This document shows, piece after piece, positions 24,557 through 33,509 of a stretch of DNA of 64,000 nt. The stretch comes from Peptostreptococcaceae bacterium (GTDB lineage: Bacteria > Bacillota > Clostridia > Peptostreptococcales > Anaerovoracaceae), in NCBI GenBank assembly GCA_016650175.1, contig JAENWG010000003.1, positions 21,839-85,838 on the forward strand, written 5' to 3'. A program made the position numbers and the translations under genes. Positions within the stretch are counted from its first letter, which is position 1, and each line of letters begins with the position of its first letter. The notes beneath the pieces were generated by a model. The model ran no database searches and had not been told where the DNA came from. It worked only from the letters and a program-made list of their open reading frames with translations.

Positions 24557-26056
24557 TTATAATTTATTGTAAATATCAATCAATTCTGGGCCTTTTGCTT
24601 TATCCAAACCAGAATCCAAACATACATCTAAAAACGCTTTATCAAGAGCTTTTATTCTCTCATCATTTAAATCATTACTCTTCATTTCATTTATTCGCTC
24701 AACATAATCTCTTGATTTATCAAAGATAGTTTTACTACCTTCTTTTTTCCATATTCCTCTATCTTGATAATTCATTACTATGTTTCCGTAATACTGTTCC
24801 TTTTTATAATTTTTTAATGTATGCTTGTTAGCCATATAATTTCCGCCAGAACCAACATCAAATATTACGTCTTTTGCTAAAGTTGAATCATTGAATCTCA
24901 TTCCCTTTTCTAGGTGTTTTAATGTACCAATAAAATCAGCATCCATAACCAGTTTTTCAATACTCATTTCAGCAATAACATTTAACCCTCCTGGTCCAGA
25001 TACATTATCTATCCCAAGCATTAGTGCCATCATTCCACTTCTAGCAGTTTCACTTCCAGCCTGATAATCAATAACCTTTGAATCTGACATTGCTGCGTAA
25101 GTGTGAACTGGAAGACCATAATATTTACCCATAAGTGCATACCCTGCTGTAATCATGTTAGATTCCATAGCTTCCATAGGAGTATACATTGTTTTCATAT
25201 TGAATATACATGGTGCTCCACCATAAACAACAGGATGTCCTGGTTTTACAAGCTGTGCCAAAACCAAACCTGATAGTATTTCAACAGTATGTTGTAATAC
25301 TGCGCCTGCCAGTGTTATAGGTCCAGTTGCACCTGTGATTTGTGCAGAAATCAATTCTAAAGGTATATCTCTCTTCGCACAATCAATTATATTCTTTGCA
25401 CCAATAGTTGACCATTTCAAAGGTGAAGTAACACATACATCAAAAATTGTATATGGTTTATTTCTAACATTTTCCTCAGAGCCTAATACCGCTTTTAATA
25501 ACTCAAAGGTTCTTAATACTCCGTCTACGTCTGTAGATCCTCCTATAATAGGTTTACTGGAATTTCTCATTTCCGTATAATACAAGTACTGAGAACCAAG
25601 CTCACCTGGAGCTTCTTCACACACGATTGAAGATGATATAAAATCAAGTTCATCTAGACTATCCGCTACTTTTGTAAGTAACTTTAAATCACCAACATTT
25701 GAAAGTCGAACAGTAGAACCATCATGATCCAAAACGTTACAAGCACTACTTCCAGGATTAAACCTTATCTTGCCATCTCCAAAATCACAGTATTCATTAC
25801 CTTCTCTATCGTAAAGTTTAAACTGCGAAGGTGTACTGCATATACATTTTTCTACTATTTCTCTTGGGATTTTAACTTTTTGTGTATCCCAATCAACTTC
25901 ACATCCACCGTTTTCAAGTATTTTTAATGCTTCATCATACGCATATACGATTCCCAAGTTTTCTAGCAAATCTATTGCATTTTCATGCATTTCTTCAACC
26001 TGATTATCATTTAATATCCTAAACTGAGGCATATTATCAAACTCAAATTTCTTCAT
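24557..26056 (-). CDS. MttB-family trimethylamine/quaternary amine methyltransferase, non-pyrrolysine
   Basis: A 499-residue TIM-barrel methyltransferase of the MttB superfamily, which moves a methyl group from a methylated amine to a corrinoid protein. Archaeal MttB uses pyrrolysine read from an in-frame TAG. Here the frame has no internal TAG, and the equivalent segment (SDSKVIDYQAGSE, residues 324-336) carries ordinary residues, so it belongs with non-Pyl members acting on glycine betaine, proline betaine, carnitine or related quaternary amines. No corrinoid protein, MtgA-type enzyme or RamA-like activator is within the window. The start has AGGAGG upstream. Confidence 0.88.
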   Translation of the reverse strand: MKKFEFDNMPQFRILNDNQVEEMHENAIDLLENLGIVYAYDEALKILENGGCEVDWDTQKVKIPREIVEKCICSTPSQFKLYDREGNEYCDFGDGKIRFNPGSSACNVLDHDGSTVRLSNVGDLKLLTKVADSLDELDFISSSIVCEEAPGELGSQYLYYTEMRNSSKPIIGGSTDVDGVLRTFELLKAVLGSEENVRNKPYTIFDVCVTSPLKWSTIGAKNIIDCAKRDIPLELISAQITGATGPITLAGAVLQHTVEILSGLVLAQLVKPGHPVVYGGAPCIFNMKTMYTPMEAMESNMITAGYALMGKYYGLPVHTYAAMSDSKVIDYQAGSETARSGMMALMLGIDNVSGPGGLNVIAEMSIEKLVMDADFIGTLKHLEKGMRFNDSTLAKDVIFDVGSGGNYMANKHTLKNYKKEQYYGNIVMNYQDRGIWKKEGSKTIFDKSRDYVERINEMKSNDLNDERIKALDKAFLDVCLDSGLDKAKGPELIDIYNKL

Positions 26057-26340
26057 ACCAACCTCCTATTTCTCTTCTGTCAAGTTTATCTTATTAAAAT
26101 AATACTATTTATTTGTATTATTTTATATACAATAATATTGATAATACCGTATTATTTTTGGGTAATTTTTATTATATGTCAAACTTTTGACTGTTTTTTA
26201 AATTTTCAGTTTTATAGTAATTTATATATGTGGTTTTGTACTAAATTCTTTTTTTTTTACCATTTTTCAATTAAAACACTTGCACATTTATCAACAAAAT
26301 TTTAACAAATAGCCTTACTCCTTTTAATAAAACAACACCC

Positions 26341-26373
26341 TACCCAAATAACTGCTTTGCCGTTATTTGGGTA
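26341..26373. terminator. 12-bp perfect hairpin between MttB and OPT genes
   Basis: TACCCAAATAAC and GTTATTTGGGTA form a perfect stem with a 9-base loop. A T-rich tract follows on the plus strand and TGTTGTTTTATT follows on the minus strand. It could be a second terminator for OPT or a regulatory hairpin ahead of mttB. The surrounding 26057-26506 stretch is otherwise very AT-rich with no gene. Confidence 0.55.
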
Positions 26374-26433
26374 TTTATATTTTTAATCCGTTTTACATAA
26401 GCTTGTTTTTTATTAAACACAAAAATTGTAGCT

Positions 26434-26481
26434 CAATTAATAAAACAGAGTAGAATAAATTCTACTCTGTTTTATTAATTG
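26434..26481. terminator. Perfect 22-bp stem-loop after the OPT gene
   Basis: Two 22-base arms (26434-26455 and 26460-26481; core CAGAGTAGAA/TTCTACTCTG) are exact inverse complements around a TAAA loop. It begins 26 bp beyond the OPT stop and carries U-rich arms, so it should end the OPT transcript, though the pairing is far longer than needed. Confidence 0.75.
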
Positions 26482-26506
26482 TTTATACTTCACTTTACCA
26501 GATATT

Positions 26507-28126
26507 CTATATTGCTGTAACAGCAATGTATATTGCTATTAGCACACCTACTACAGCCTCGCCACCTAGGCAACCTGCCGCAATTATATTTCCGTTATCC
26601 TTAATTCTAGGACTTTTACCAAATCTGTCTACTACTAATCTTATCATGCCACCAATAAATGCCGTAGCACTTAGATAAAACGGTAGATATACTCCAAGAC
26701 CCAGTGTCATTACAGGGAAGTTTAGGAAGTACAGTATAACAGCTGCAATCATACCTATTAAAAAGGCTGTCATATTAGATATCCCGCCTACCATAGATGC
26801 TACTGCTGCCGCTTGCGCTGCAGGGAATTCCTCAGATCCTATAGCTCCGCCACCGTACGCTTTAAATATTATATATAACGTAGCTACTGACACGACAGCC
26901 CCTATCATGCCACCGATGCATTCCGCTATCCACTGCGCTTTAGGATTACTGTTTAATATATGGCCTTCTTTAAAGTCATTCATTACATCTCCTACAAGCC
27001 CGCATGCTACAGCTACTATTGCAGCTACATAAAATGCTTCAATGTCTCCAATATTTGTAACAGCTTTCACTGCTATTAGTACTAAAATACCAAATATTTC
27101 CATAGGGTTAATTCCTGATTGTCCTACGCACTGAGATGACATTGATGTGGCTAGCCATACTCCAATAATAGTTATAACCGAAGCAATAACTCCTAGATTT
27201 AATACTGTTGTAAATATGAATGCCAAAAGTACCATTACAATCGGTGCCCATCTCATCCTAATTATTGAATCACCTGAATTTTTACTAAACATAGAACCAA
27301 ATATTTCTTTTGCATTAGGCAATATTCCTTTTAGAAGTATTCCAAACCCCGTTCCTACCATTAGTCCTATTCCAAGTGACTGTTTAAAAGCAACAGCTTC
27401 TGTATAGTCAAATATACCCATTGATTGAGTGCCTATCATTATTCCGAAGTCGCCTATTATAGCGCCTAAAAACCATATACTTATAGCTAGAGGACCTATT
27501 ATATAACCGACTGCAATAAGCATTGGTGATAACCATATTCCGCCGAGGGATCCATATGACATCATTTTTTGGTTTAATAGCACTGCTGGTATTTTATGGA
27601 ACCAATCTCTTAGAAGTGCAAACAATCCGGCTACAGCTAAGCTTGAAAAAAGCAACTTTGCTTTTGAGCCACCTTCATCACCTACTATTAGTGTTTCTGC
27701 TGCAGCTTGACCCATAGGAAACGCTAAATCCTGAGTCTCAACAAAATACTTACGAATTAATGCCGTAAAAATAAGGCCTAATATAGTGCCTCCAATTGAT
27801 ACGATAAGTATCATAAGAAAATTTGGTTCAGCATCAGGTCTCAATATCCAAATACCTGGTATAGTAAACGCTAATCCTCCTGACACCATAGCTCCTGCAG
27901 ACATTGCTGTATGAGTTACGTTGATTTCATTTAGATTAGTATTCCCAAGTCCTTTTAAAGCAAACATAGAAATTAAAGCTACAAACATAATTGGCCATGG
28001 CAATGAACTTAGTTTCAGCGCTACAAACATAGAACTCATCGTAATAATGACTGCTCCTATTGCACCGATAACCATACCTCTTGCCGTAAGCTGCTTTACT
28101 ACTGCATTTACGGATTCTTTATTCAT
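26507..28126 (-). CDS. OPT family oligopeptide transporter
   Basis: A 539-residue polytopic membrane protein with about 14 predicted helices. The repeated glycine-rich segments (MSAGAMVSGGLAFTIPG near 73, FPMGQAAAETLIVGDEGG near 135, LGLGVYLPFYLSATAFIGGMIR near 475) are typical of prokaryotic OPT/YSL-like transporters, which carry oligopeptides or metal-peptide chelates. The C-terminal part has a decayed paralogue at 22465-22727. It lies between a 6S RNA candidate upstream and the MttB gene downstream. The exact substrate is unknown. Confidence 0.9.
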   Translation of the reverse strand: MNKESVNAVVKQLTARGMVIGAIGAVIITMSSMFVALKLSSLPWPIMFVALISMFALKGLGNTNLNEINVTHTAMSAGAMVSGGLAFTIPGIWILRPDAEPNFLMILIVSIGGTILGLIFTALIRKYFVETQDLAFPMGQAAAETLIVGDEGGSKAKLLFSSLAVAGLFALLRDWFHKIPAVLLNQKMMSYGSLGGIWLSPMLIAVGYIIGPLAISIWFLGAIIGDFGIMIGTQSMGIFDYTEAVAFKQSLGIGLMVGTGFGILLKGILPNAKEIFGSMFSKNSGDSIIRMRWAPIVMVLLAFIFTTVLNLGVIASVITIIGVWLATSMSSQCVGQSGINPMEIFGILVLIAVKAVTNIGDIEAFYVAAIVAVACGLVGDVMNDFKEGHILNSNPKAQWIAECIGGMIGAVVSVATLYIIFKAYGGGAIGSEEFPAAQAAAVASMVGGISNMTAFLIGMIAAVILYFLNFPVMTLGLGVYLPFYLSATAFIGGMIRLVVDRFGKSPRIKDNGNIIAAGCLGGEAVVGVLIAIYIAVTAI

Positions 28127-28215
28127 TTTTTCCTCTTCCCGGCTACTGCCTCTTTAGTACCTGTTCTTCTCGAATCAAGTCTAAAAAAAATATATCACAA
28201 AAATTATTTTTTTGC

Positions 28216-28400
28216 AATAAAAAATCCCGAAATACCGTCAAAACAATTAATTGACTCCCTATCGTTTGATAAGGTGGTTGTCTTATTCTAGTATCTGTCT
28301 TCCACTCAAGGAGGCTTGACATCCATCTAAGAAACTCAGATTCCCATTTAAAGTATGTAGGTTCAATTAATATATCTCAACGCATATTCCAGGAACTTCT
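28216..28400 (-). ncRNA. ssrS: 6S RNA candidate
   Basis: The minus strand of about 185 bases has the 6S layout: a closing stem where CCTGGAATATGCG pairs with CGGTATTTCGGG and TTAATTG pairs with CAATTAA; a central bubble whose 5' side reads AACCTACATACTTTAAATGGG and 3' side CCACCTTATCAAACG; and a long apical stem including CAAGCCTCC. The RNA ends in a T-run after CGGG. The sequence resembles Clostridia 6S RNAs, which bind and inhibit sigma-A RNA polymerase. It starts directly after the yebC stop. Recognition is by eye. Confidence 0.7.
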
Positions 28401-28404
28401 TTAA

Positions 28405-29130
28405 TTATTCTAATACACTACTATCGCAGTTTGTGTATACCTTTTGAACATCATCGTTCTCTTCTAATATATCTATTAGTTTCTTTAACTTCACGATATC
28501 ATGTTCTTCACTTGGTTTAGATTCCATAGAAGGTAAATATTCAATATCTGCCTCTGCGATTTCATAACCGGCGTCTGCAACTGCTTTATGTACATCATGA
28601 TATACCAACGGATCAGTCAAAATTTCAAAGCTGTCATCATTAACGATCATGTCGTCAGCTCCTGCATCTAATGTTACCATTAATACTTCATCTTCGTCTA
28701 TATCATCTTTTTTTTCAATAATTATAGTACCTTTTCTAGCAAACATATATGATACACATCCTGTAGTACCTAGGTTCCCACCGTATTTATCTAATGTAGA
28801 ACGAACAAATGATGTTGTTCTGTTCTTGTTATCGGTAAGAGCTTCTATAATTATTGCCACTCCTGCTGGTCCATAGCCTTCAAATACTAATTCTTCATAA
28901 GTTTCGCCTGATAATTCACCGGTACCTTTTTTAATGGCTCTATTAATGTTTTCATTAGGTAATCCATTAGTTTTTGCCTTATCAATAGCCACTCTTAGTG
29001 ATGCATTATATTCAGGATCTCCTCCTGCTTTTGCCGCTACTGTAATAACTCTAGCATACTTTGTGAAATTAGCCGATCGTTTAGCATCTTGTGCTGATTT
29101 TCTACCTGCAATCGTTCCGTGTCTTCCCAA
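28405..29130 (-). CDS. yebC: YebC/PmpR family regulatory or translation-associated protein
   Basis: A 241-residue protein of the TACO1/YebC family, recently linked to easing ribosome stalling and earlier to transcription control. The N-terminus (GRHGTIAGRKSAQDAKR), RVAIDKAKTNGLPNENI and the FEGYGPAGVAIIIEALTDNKNRT segment are all diagnostic. The start codon is TTG, supported by AGGAGGTGTC upstream. Normal length. The 6S RNA candidate follows within a few bases of its stop codon with no terminator between. Confidence 0.95.
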   Translation of the reverse strand: MGRHGTIAGRKSAQDAKRSANFTKYARVITVAAKAGGDPEYNASLRVAIDKAKTNGLPNENINRAIKKGTGELSGETYEELVFEGYGPAGVAIIIEALTDNKNRTTSFVRSTLDKYGGNLGTTGCVSYMFARKGTIIIEKKDDIDEDEVLMVTLDAGADDMIVNDDSFEILTDPLVYHDVHKAVADAGYEIAEADIEYLPSMESKPSEEHDIVKLKKLIDILEENDDVQKVYTNCDSSVLE

Positions 29131-29194
29131 TCAAGACACCTCCTATTCTTATTTGTTTTATAATATTATACACCAAATACAGTAAATTTTCAAG

Positions 29195-32100
29195 TTACTC
29201 CATGTTTTTAAAAGCATTTGCCATCATCAACTTAATTCTATTAAGCTGATTTACATTACTAGCACCTGGGTCATAATCTATTGCTACTATGTTTGCGTCC
29301 TCATCATAATTTCTAAGCCCTTTTATCATACCCTTACCAGTTACATGATTAGGTAAGCATGCAAAAGGTTGTAAACATAGTATGTTTTTAACGTCTGAAT
29401 CAAGTAGTTCTACCATCTCTCCAGTTAAAAGCCATCCTTCGCCACACTGGTTTCCTAATGACAAAATGTTTGAAGCTTTTTCAGCAATATCAGAAATTTT
29501 AGAACCTTCCGTAAACCTCTTGCTATTTCTAAGAGCTTTTCTCACAGGTCTTCTATAGAATCCTACAGCTTGTATGCCAAGCCAATTTTTAAGCATTGCT
29601 TTATAAGTGCCGGAAAGACTTTCGTAATTAAACTTTTTACTGTACATACCATACATAAAGAAATCTAAGAAATCAGGAACTATAGCTTCTCCGCCTTCTT
29701 CTTCAATTCTTTCAACTATAAAATCATTTGCATTAGGATGATACTTAACAAGAATTTCTCCTACTACGCCTACTTTAGGTTTTTTGATATCTTTTAACGG
29801 AATTTCATCAAAGTCATTAACTATTTTTTTAATGTTTTTTCTGAATTTCTTAGGATTCATATCCATTACATTTTCAACTATTTTATCATACCAACCATCA
29901 TGTATAGCATTGGCCGAACCTACTACTTCTTCGTATGGCCTTGTCTTATATAGACATTTCATAAATAAGTCACCATATAATACAGCATAAACAAGTCTAA
30001 TACCCATCTTAGTCGAAATCTTAAATCCTGGATTGGTTTCTAGTCCACCTGCATTAAATGATATTACAGGTACTTGCTCCATTCCTAGGTCTTTAAGCGC
30101 TTTTCTGAGTAGCGATACATAGTTACTAGCTCTGCATCCCCCTCCTGTCTGAGACATAAATAGAGCTACTTTGTCTAAATCATATTTACCAGATTTTAAA
30201 GCATCTATCATCTGCCCTAACGTTACTATAGTAGGATAACACGCATCATTATTTATATATCTAAGGCCTTCTTCCTCTGAATTTTTACTAGCTGCAGGAA
30301 GCAATTCCACATTATATCCTTCAGATTCCATTATAGGTACAAAGTACTGGAAATGTATCGGTGACATCTGTGGTATAAGGAGAGTATAATCCTTTTTCAT
30401 CTCTTTCGTGAATATCTTTCTTTCATAGTTTGTATGTATATTACTTGTAACAATACCACTATTAGATCTTTCTTCCATTGCCGCCTTAAGAGATCTAATT
30501 CTAATTTTAGCAGCTCCTAGATTTGAACCTTCGTCTATTTTAAGTACAGTATACAGCTTATTATTAGCGCTTAATATCTCTTCAACTTGATCTGTAGTTA
30601 CAGCATCAAGACCGCAACCAAATGAGTTAAGCTGAATCAGCTCTACATCCTCACGACTACATACAAATTTAGCGGCTTTGTATAGTCTTGAGTGGTATAC
30701 CCATTGGTCTAATACTCTAATAGGTCTATCTAGATTAGTTTCATCTATTATTGAATCCTCAGTAAGTACAGCCATATCAAATGAAGTAATCAAATTATCA
30801 ATTCCATGATTTATTTCTGGGTCAACATGATAAGGTCTTCCTGAAAGTACAACGGCTTTCATGTTATTTTTTTCAATATAATCTAAAACTTCCTTACCCT
30901 TGTTTTGAAGATCAGTCTTAAATTCTTTGTATTCATTTCTTCCTGCTTTTATAGCTTCTTTTATCTCTTTTTTAGATATATTTTGAGTAAACAAAGAATA
31001 CTTTTTAGCATCAGTATCATACCCATAAGCTTTGCTAACTTTATCAATTCCATCTATATCAATTTCTCGTTTACCATTGAAAAACTTATAGAACTCTTCT
31101 ACCATCTTTTCATCATTATCAAACGGTACAAACGGATGATAGTATTCAACATTATTAGTTTCTAATAGCTCCATCATGTTTTTGTCAATTGCTTCAGGAT
31201 AAGTTGCTACTATTGGACAGTTATAGTGGTTCGGAGCACTAGGATCTTCATTATTCTCATAGTTAATACAAGGATAAAATATCCTTTTTTGTCCTTGATT
31301 TACTAGCCATTTTATATGTCCATGAACAATTTTTGCCGGATAACAAGCCGTATCAGATGGTATGCTTTCCATCCCCATTTCATATATATCTTTGCTACTT
31401 GATGGACTTAATACTACCTCAAATCCAAGTTTAGTAAAAAACTCATGCCAAAACGGATAGTTTTCAAACATATTTAATACTCTTGGTATACCTATTTGGC
31501 CTCTTACTGCATCTTCACCTACTAGACTTTTTCTATCAAAAATCTTCTTATATTTATATTCATATAAGTTCGGAGCCTTTTTATTGGATTTTACTCCACC
31601 TGCTCCTACTTCACATCTATTTCCTGATACATATCTACTACCATCAGCAAACTTCGATATAGTTAATATACAGTTATTTTCACATCCATGGCATCTTCCA
31701 TTACTGGTTTTAACTTTAAAATCATCTAATTCACTTACAGTTAAAATCTCAGATTTTTCACCTGATTTGTGCTCATTTCTACCTATAATAGCCGCTCCGT
31801 AAGCACCCATAATTCCAGATATGTCAGGTCTTATAACCTCTTTACCTAGTATATTCTCTATGCTTCTTAATACAGCTTCGTTTAAGAAAGTACCACCTTG
31901 AACCACAACTTTTTCGCCAGTTTCTTCAGGGTTTCTTAATTTAATTACTTTGTATAATGCATTTTTTATTACGGAATACGAAAGCCCTGCAGAAATATCT
32001 CCTATAGTAGCTCCTTCCTTTTGTGACTGTTTAACTCTAGAATTCATAAATACTGTACATCTAGTACCTAAATCTACAGGATTTTTAGAATTTAAAGCTT

Positions 32101-33496
32101 CTTCTGCAAACTCTGCAGGTTCCATATCTACTGATTTTGCATACGTTTCAATAAAAGAACCACAACCTGAAGAACATGCTTCGTTTAGCATTATGTTATA
32201 TATAGCTCCATTTTTTATCCTCATACACTTCATATCTTGACCACCTATGTCTAATATGAAGTTGACGCCAGGTAAAAATTCCTCGGCCGCCTTATAGTGG
32301 GCCATGGTTTCTATTTCACCTTTATCTAGCCTATACGCAGTCTTGACTAAGCTTTCACCGTAACCGGTAACTACAGCTTTACCTATATATGCTTTATCTG
32401 GCATTTTACTATATAACTCTGTTAATATCTTTTTAACTATTCCAAGAGGATCGCCTTTATTTCCTGAATAGTATTCAAATAACAGATTTTTATTTTCGTC
32501 TATGAGTGCTGCTTTAGTAGTCGTAGATCCTGCGTCTATTCCTAAAAATACAGGTCCTTTTACCTTACTTAAATCAGCTCTTTTAATTTTAGCTTTATCG
32601 TGTCTTTCTTTAAATTTTCTGTATTCCTCTTCACTACTGAATAAAGGATCAAGATACTTAGATACACAAAGCAAGCTCCTATCGGCATTTTTAACAGTAT
32701 TTATTACATCTTCCAATTTCTTAGATTCTACTTTCTCGGACAAAAAAGCTGCCCCAATTGCTACAAAGTATTTAGAATCATTAGGAAATATTACTTCTTC
32801 ATCTGTTAATTTTAGTGTCTCTATAAACCTTTTTCTTAACTCAGAAAGAAATGTTAAAGGTCCTCCTAAAAAAGCTACATTTCCTTTTATTGTGTGACCA
32901 CAAGCTAGACCTGATATAGTCTGATTTACTACAGCCTGAAATATTGATACTGCTAAATCTTCATGCGCAGCTCCATCATTTATTAAAGGTTGAAGATCAG
33001 TTTTAGCAAAAACTCCACACCTAGCAGCTATTGGATAAATTATCGAATAGTTTTTTGCTACTTCATTTAAACCATTAGCATCTGTGTTTAACAGTACTGC
33101 CATTTGGTCAATAAAAGCACCGGTACCGCCTGCGCATGTACCGTTCATTCTTTGCTCTATCGTTGCTCCATAAAAAGTTATTTTAGCGTCTTCGCCACCT
33201 AGTTCTATAACAATCTCAGTTTCTGGTATAATTCTTTGTACAGCTTCGCTACATGCGATTACTTCCTGTTCAAATTTCAGCTCTAATAGTTCAGCCAGAG
33301 AAAGTCCTCCTGAACCAGTTATAACTGCCGTTACCTCTATATTACCGACTTCGTTATATAAACCATTTAGAAGCTCCGTAACTTTTTCAAACACATTAGA
33401 CATGTGTCTTTCATATCTAGAATAGATTATTTCATCTTTTTCATCTAACAAGACTAACTTAACAGTTGTTGATCCTACGTCAATACCTAATCTCAT
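29195..33496 (-). CDS. Giant 2-hydroxyacyl-CoA dehydratase activase/dehydratase fusion (BcrAD/BadFG/HgdC type)
   Basis: A 1433-residue protein. Two ASKHA ATPase domains are in tandem: residues about 1-260 (GIDVGSTTVKLVLLD start; cluster cysteines Cys121 and Cys160) and about 318-575 (GIDAGSTTTKAAL, EACSSGCGSF, GTRCTVFMNSR). The rest carries the DUF2229/HgdB-like region with cysteines expected for [4Fe-4S] binding (SDTACYPAK, NDACYPTIV, GGGCRASNY). Single-domain activases drive ATP-dependent one-electron reduction of 2-hydroxyacyl-CoA dehydratases; the function of these giant versions is not established to my knowledge. It is cotranscribed with the MATE gene 13 bp upstream. Confidence 0.9.
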   Translation of the reverse strand: MRLGIDVGSTTVKLVLLDEKDEIIYSRYERHMSNVFEKVTELLNGLYNEVGNIEVTAVITGSGGLSLAELLELKFEQEVIACSEAVQRIIPETEIVIELGGEDAKITFYGATIEQRMNGTCAGGTGAFIDQMAVLLNTDANGLNEVAKNYSIIYPIAARCGVFAKTDLQPLINDGAAHEDLAVSIFQAVVNQTISGLACGHTIKGNVAFLGGPLTFLSELRKRFIETLKLTDEEVIFPNDSKYFVAIGAAFLSEKVESKKLEDVINTVKNADRSLLCVSKYLDPLFSSEEEYRKFKERHDKAKIKRADLSKVKGPVFLGIDAGSTTTKAALIDENKNLLFEYYSGNKGDPLGIVKKILTELYSKMPDKAYIGKAVVTGYGESLVKTAYRLDKGEIETMAHYKAAEEFLPGVNFILDIGGQDMKCMRIKNGAIYNIMLNEACSSGCGSFIETYAKSVDMEPAEFAEEALNSKNPVDLGTRCTVFMNSRVKQSQKEGATIGDISAGLSYSVIKNALYKVIKLRNPEETGEKVVVQGGTFLNEAVLRSIENILGKEVIRPDISGIMGAYGAAIIGRNEHKSGEKSEILTVSELDDFKVKTSNGRCHGCENNCILTISKFADGSRYVSGNRCEVGAGGVKSNKKAPNLYEYKYKKIFDRKSLVGEDAVRGQIGIPRVLNMFENYPFWHEFFTKLGFEVVLSPSSSKDIYEMGMESIPSDTACYPAKIVHGHIKWLVNQGQKRIFYPCINYENNEDPSAPNHYNCPIVATYPEAIDKNMMELLETNNVEYYHPFVPFDNDEKMVEEFYKFFNGKREIDIDGIDKVSKAYGYDTDAKKYSLFTQNISKKEIKEAIKAGRNEYKEFKTDLQNKGKEVLDYIEKNNMKAVVLSGRPYHVDPEINHGIDNLITSFDMAVLTEDSIIDETNLDRPIRVLDQWVYHSRLYKAAKFVCSREDVELIQLNSFGCGLDAVTTDQVEEILSANNKLYTVLKIDEGSNLGAAKIRIRSLKAAMEERSNSGIVTSNIHTNYERKIFTKEMKKDYTLLIPQMSPIHFQYFVPIMESEGYNVELLPAASKNSEEEGLRYINNDACYPTIVTLGQMIDALKSGKYDLDKVALFMSQTGGGCRASNYVSLLRKALKDLGMEQVPVISFNAGGLETNPGFKISTKMGIRLVYAVLYGDLFMKCLYKTRPYEEVVGSANAIHDGWYDKIVENVMDMNPKKFRKNIKKIVNDFDEIPLKDIKKPKVGVVGEILVKYHPNANDFIVERIEEEGGEAIVPDFLDFFMYGMYSKKFNYESLSGTYKAMLKNWLGIQAVGFYRRPVRKALRNSKRFTEGSKISDIAEKASNILSLGNQCGEGWLLTGEMVELLDSDVKNILCLQPFACLPNHVTGKGMIKGLRNYDEDANIVAIDYDPGASNVNQLNRIKLMMANAFKNME

Positions 33497-33509
33497 TTGT
33501 TTCTCCTAC

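Noticed and set aside
24557-26056. Possible pyrrolysine-containing MttB
   Set aside because: The frame contains no internal TAG and the equivalent active-site segment is made of ordinary residues.
28127-28215. Possible riboswitch upstream of the OPT transporter
   Set aside because: No conserved riboswitch blocks were found; the neighbouring structured stretch is better explained as 6S RNA ending in its own T-run.
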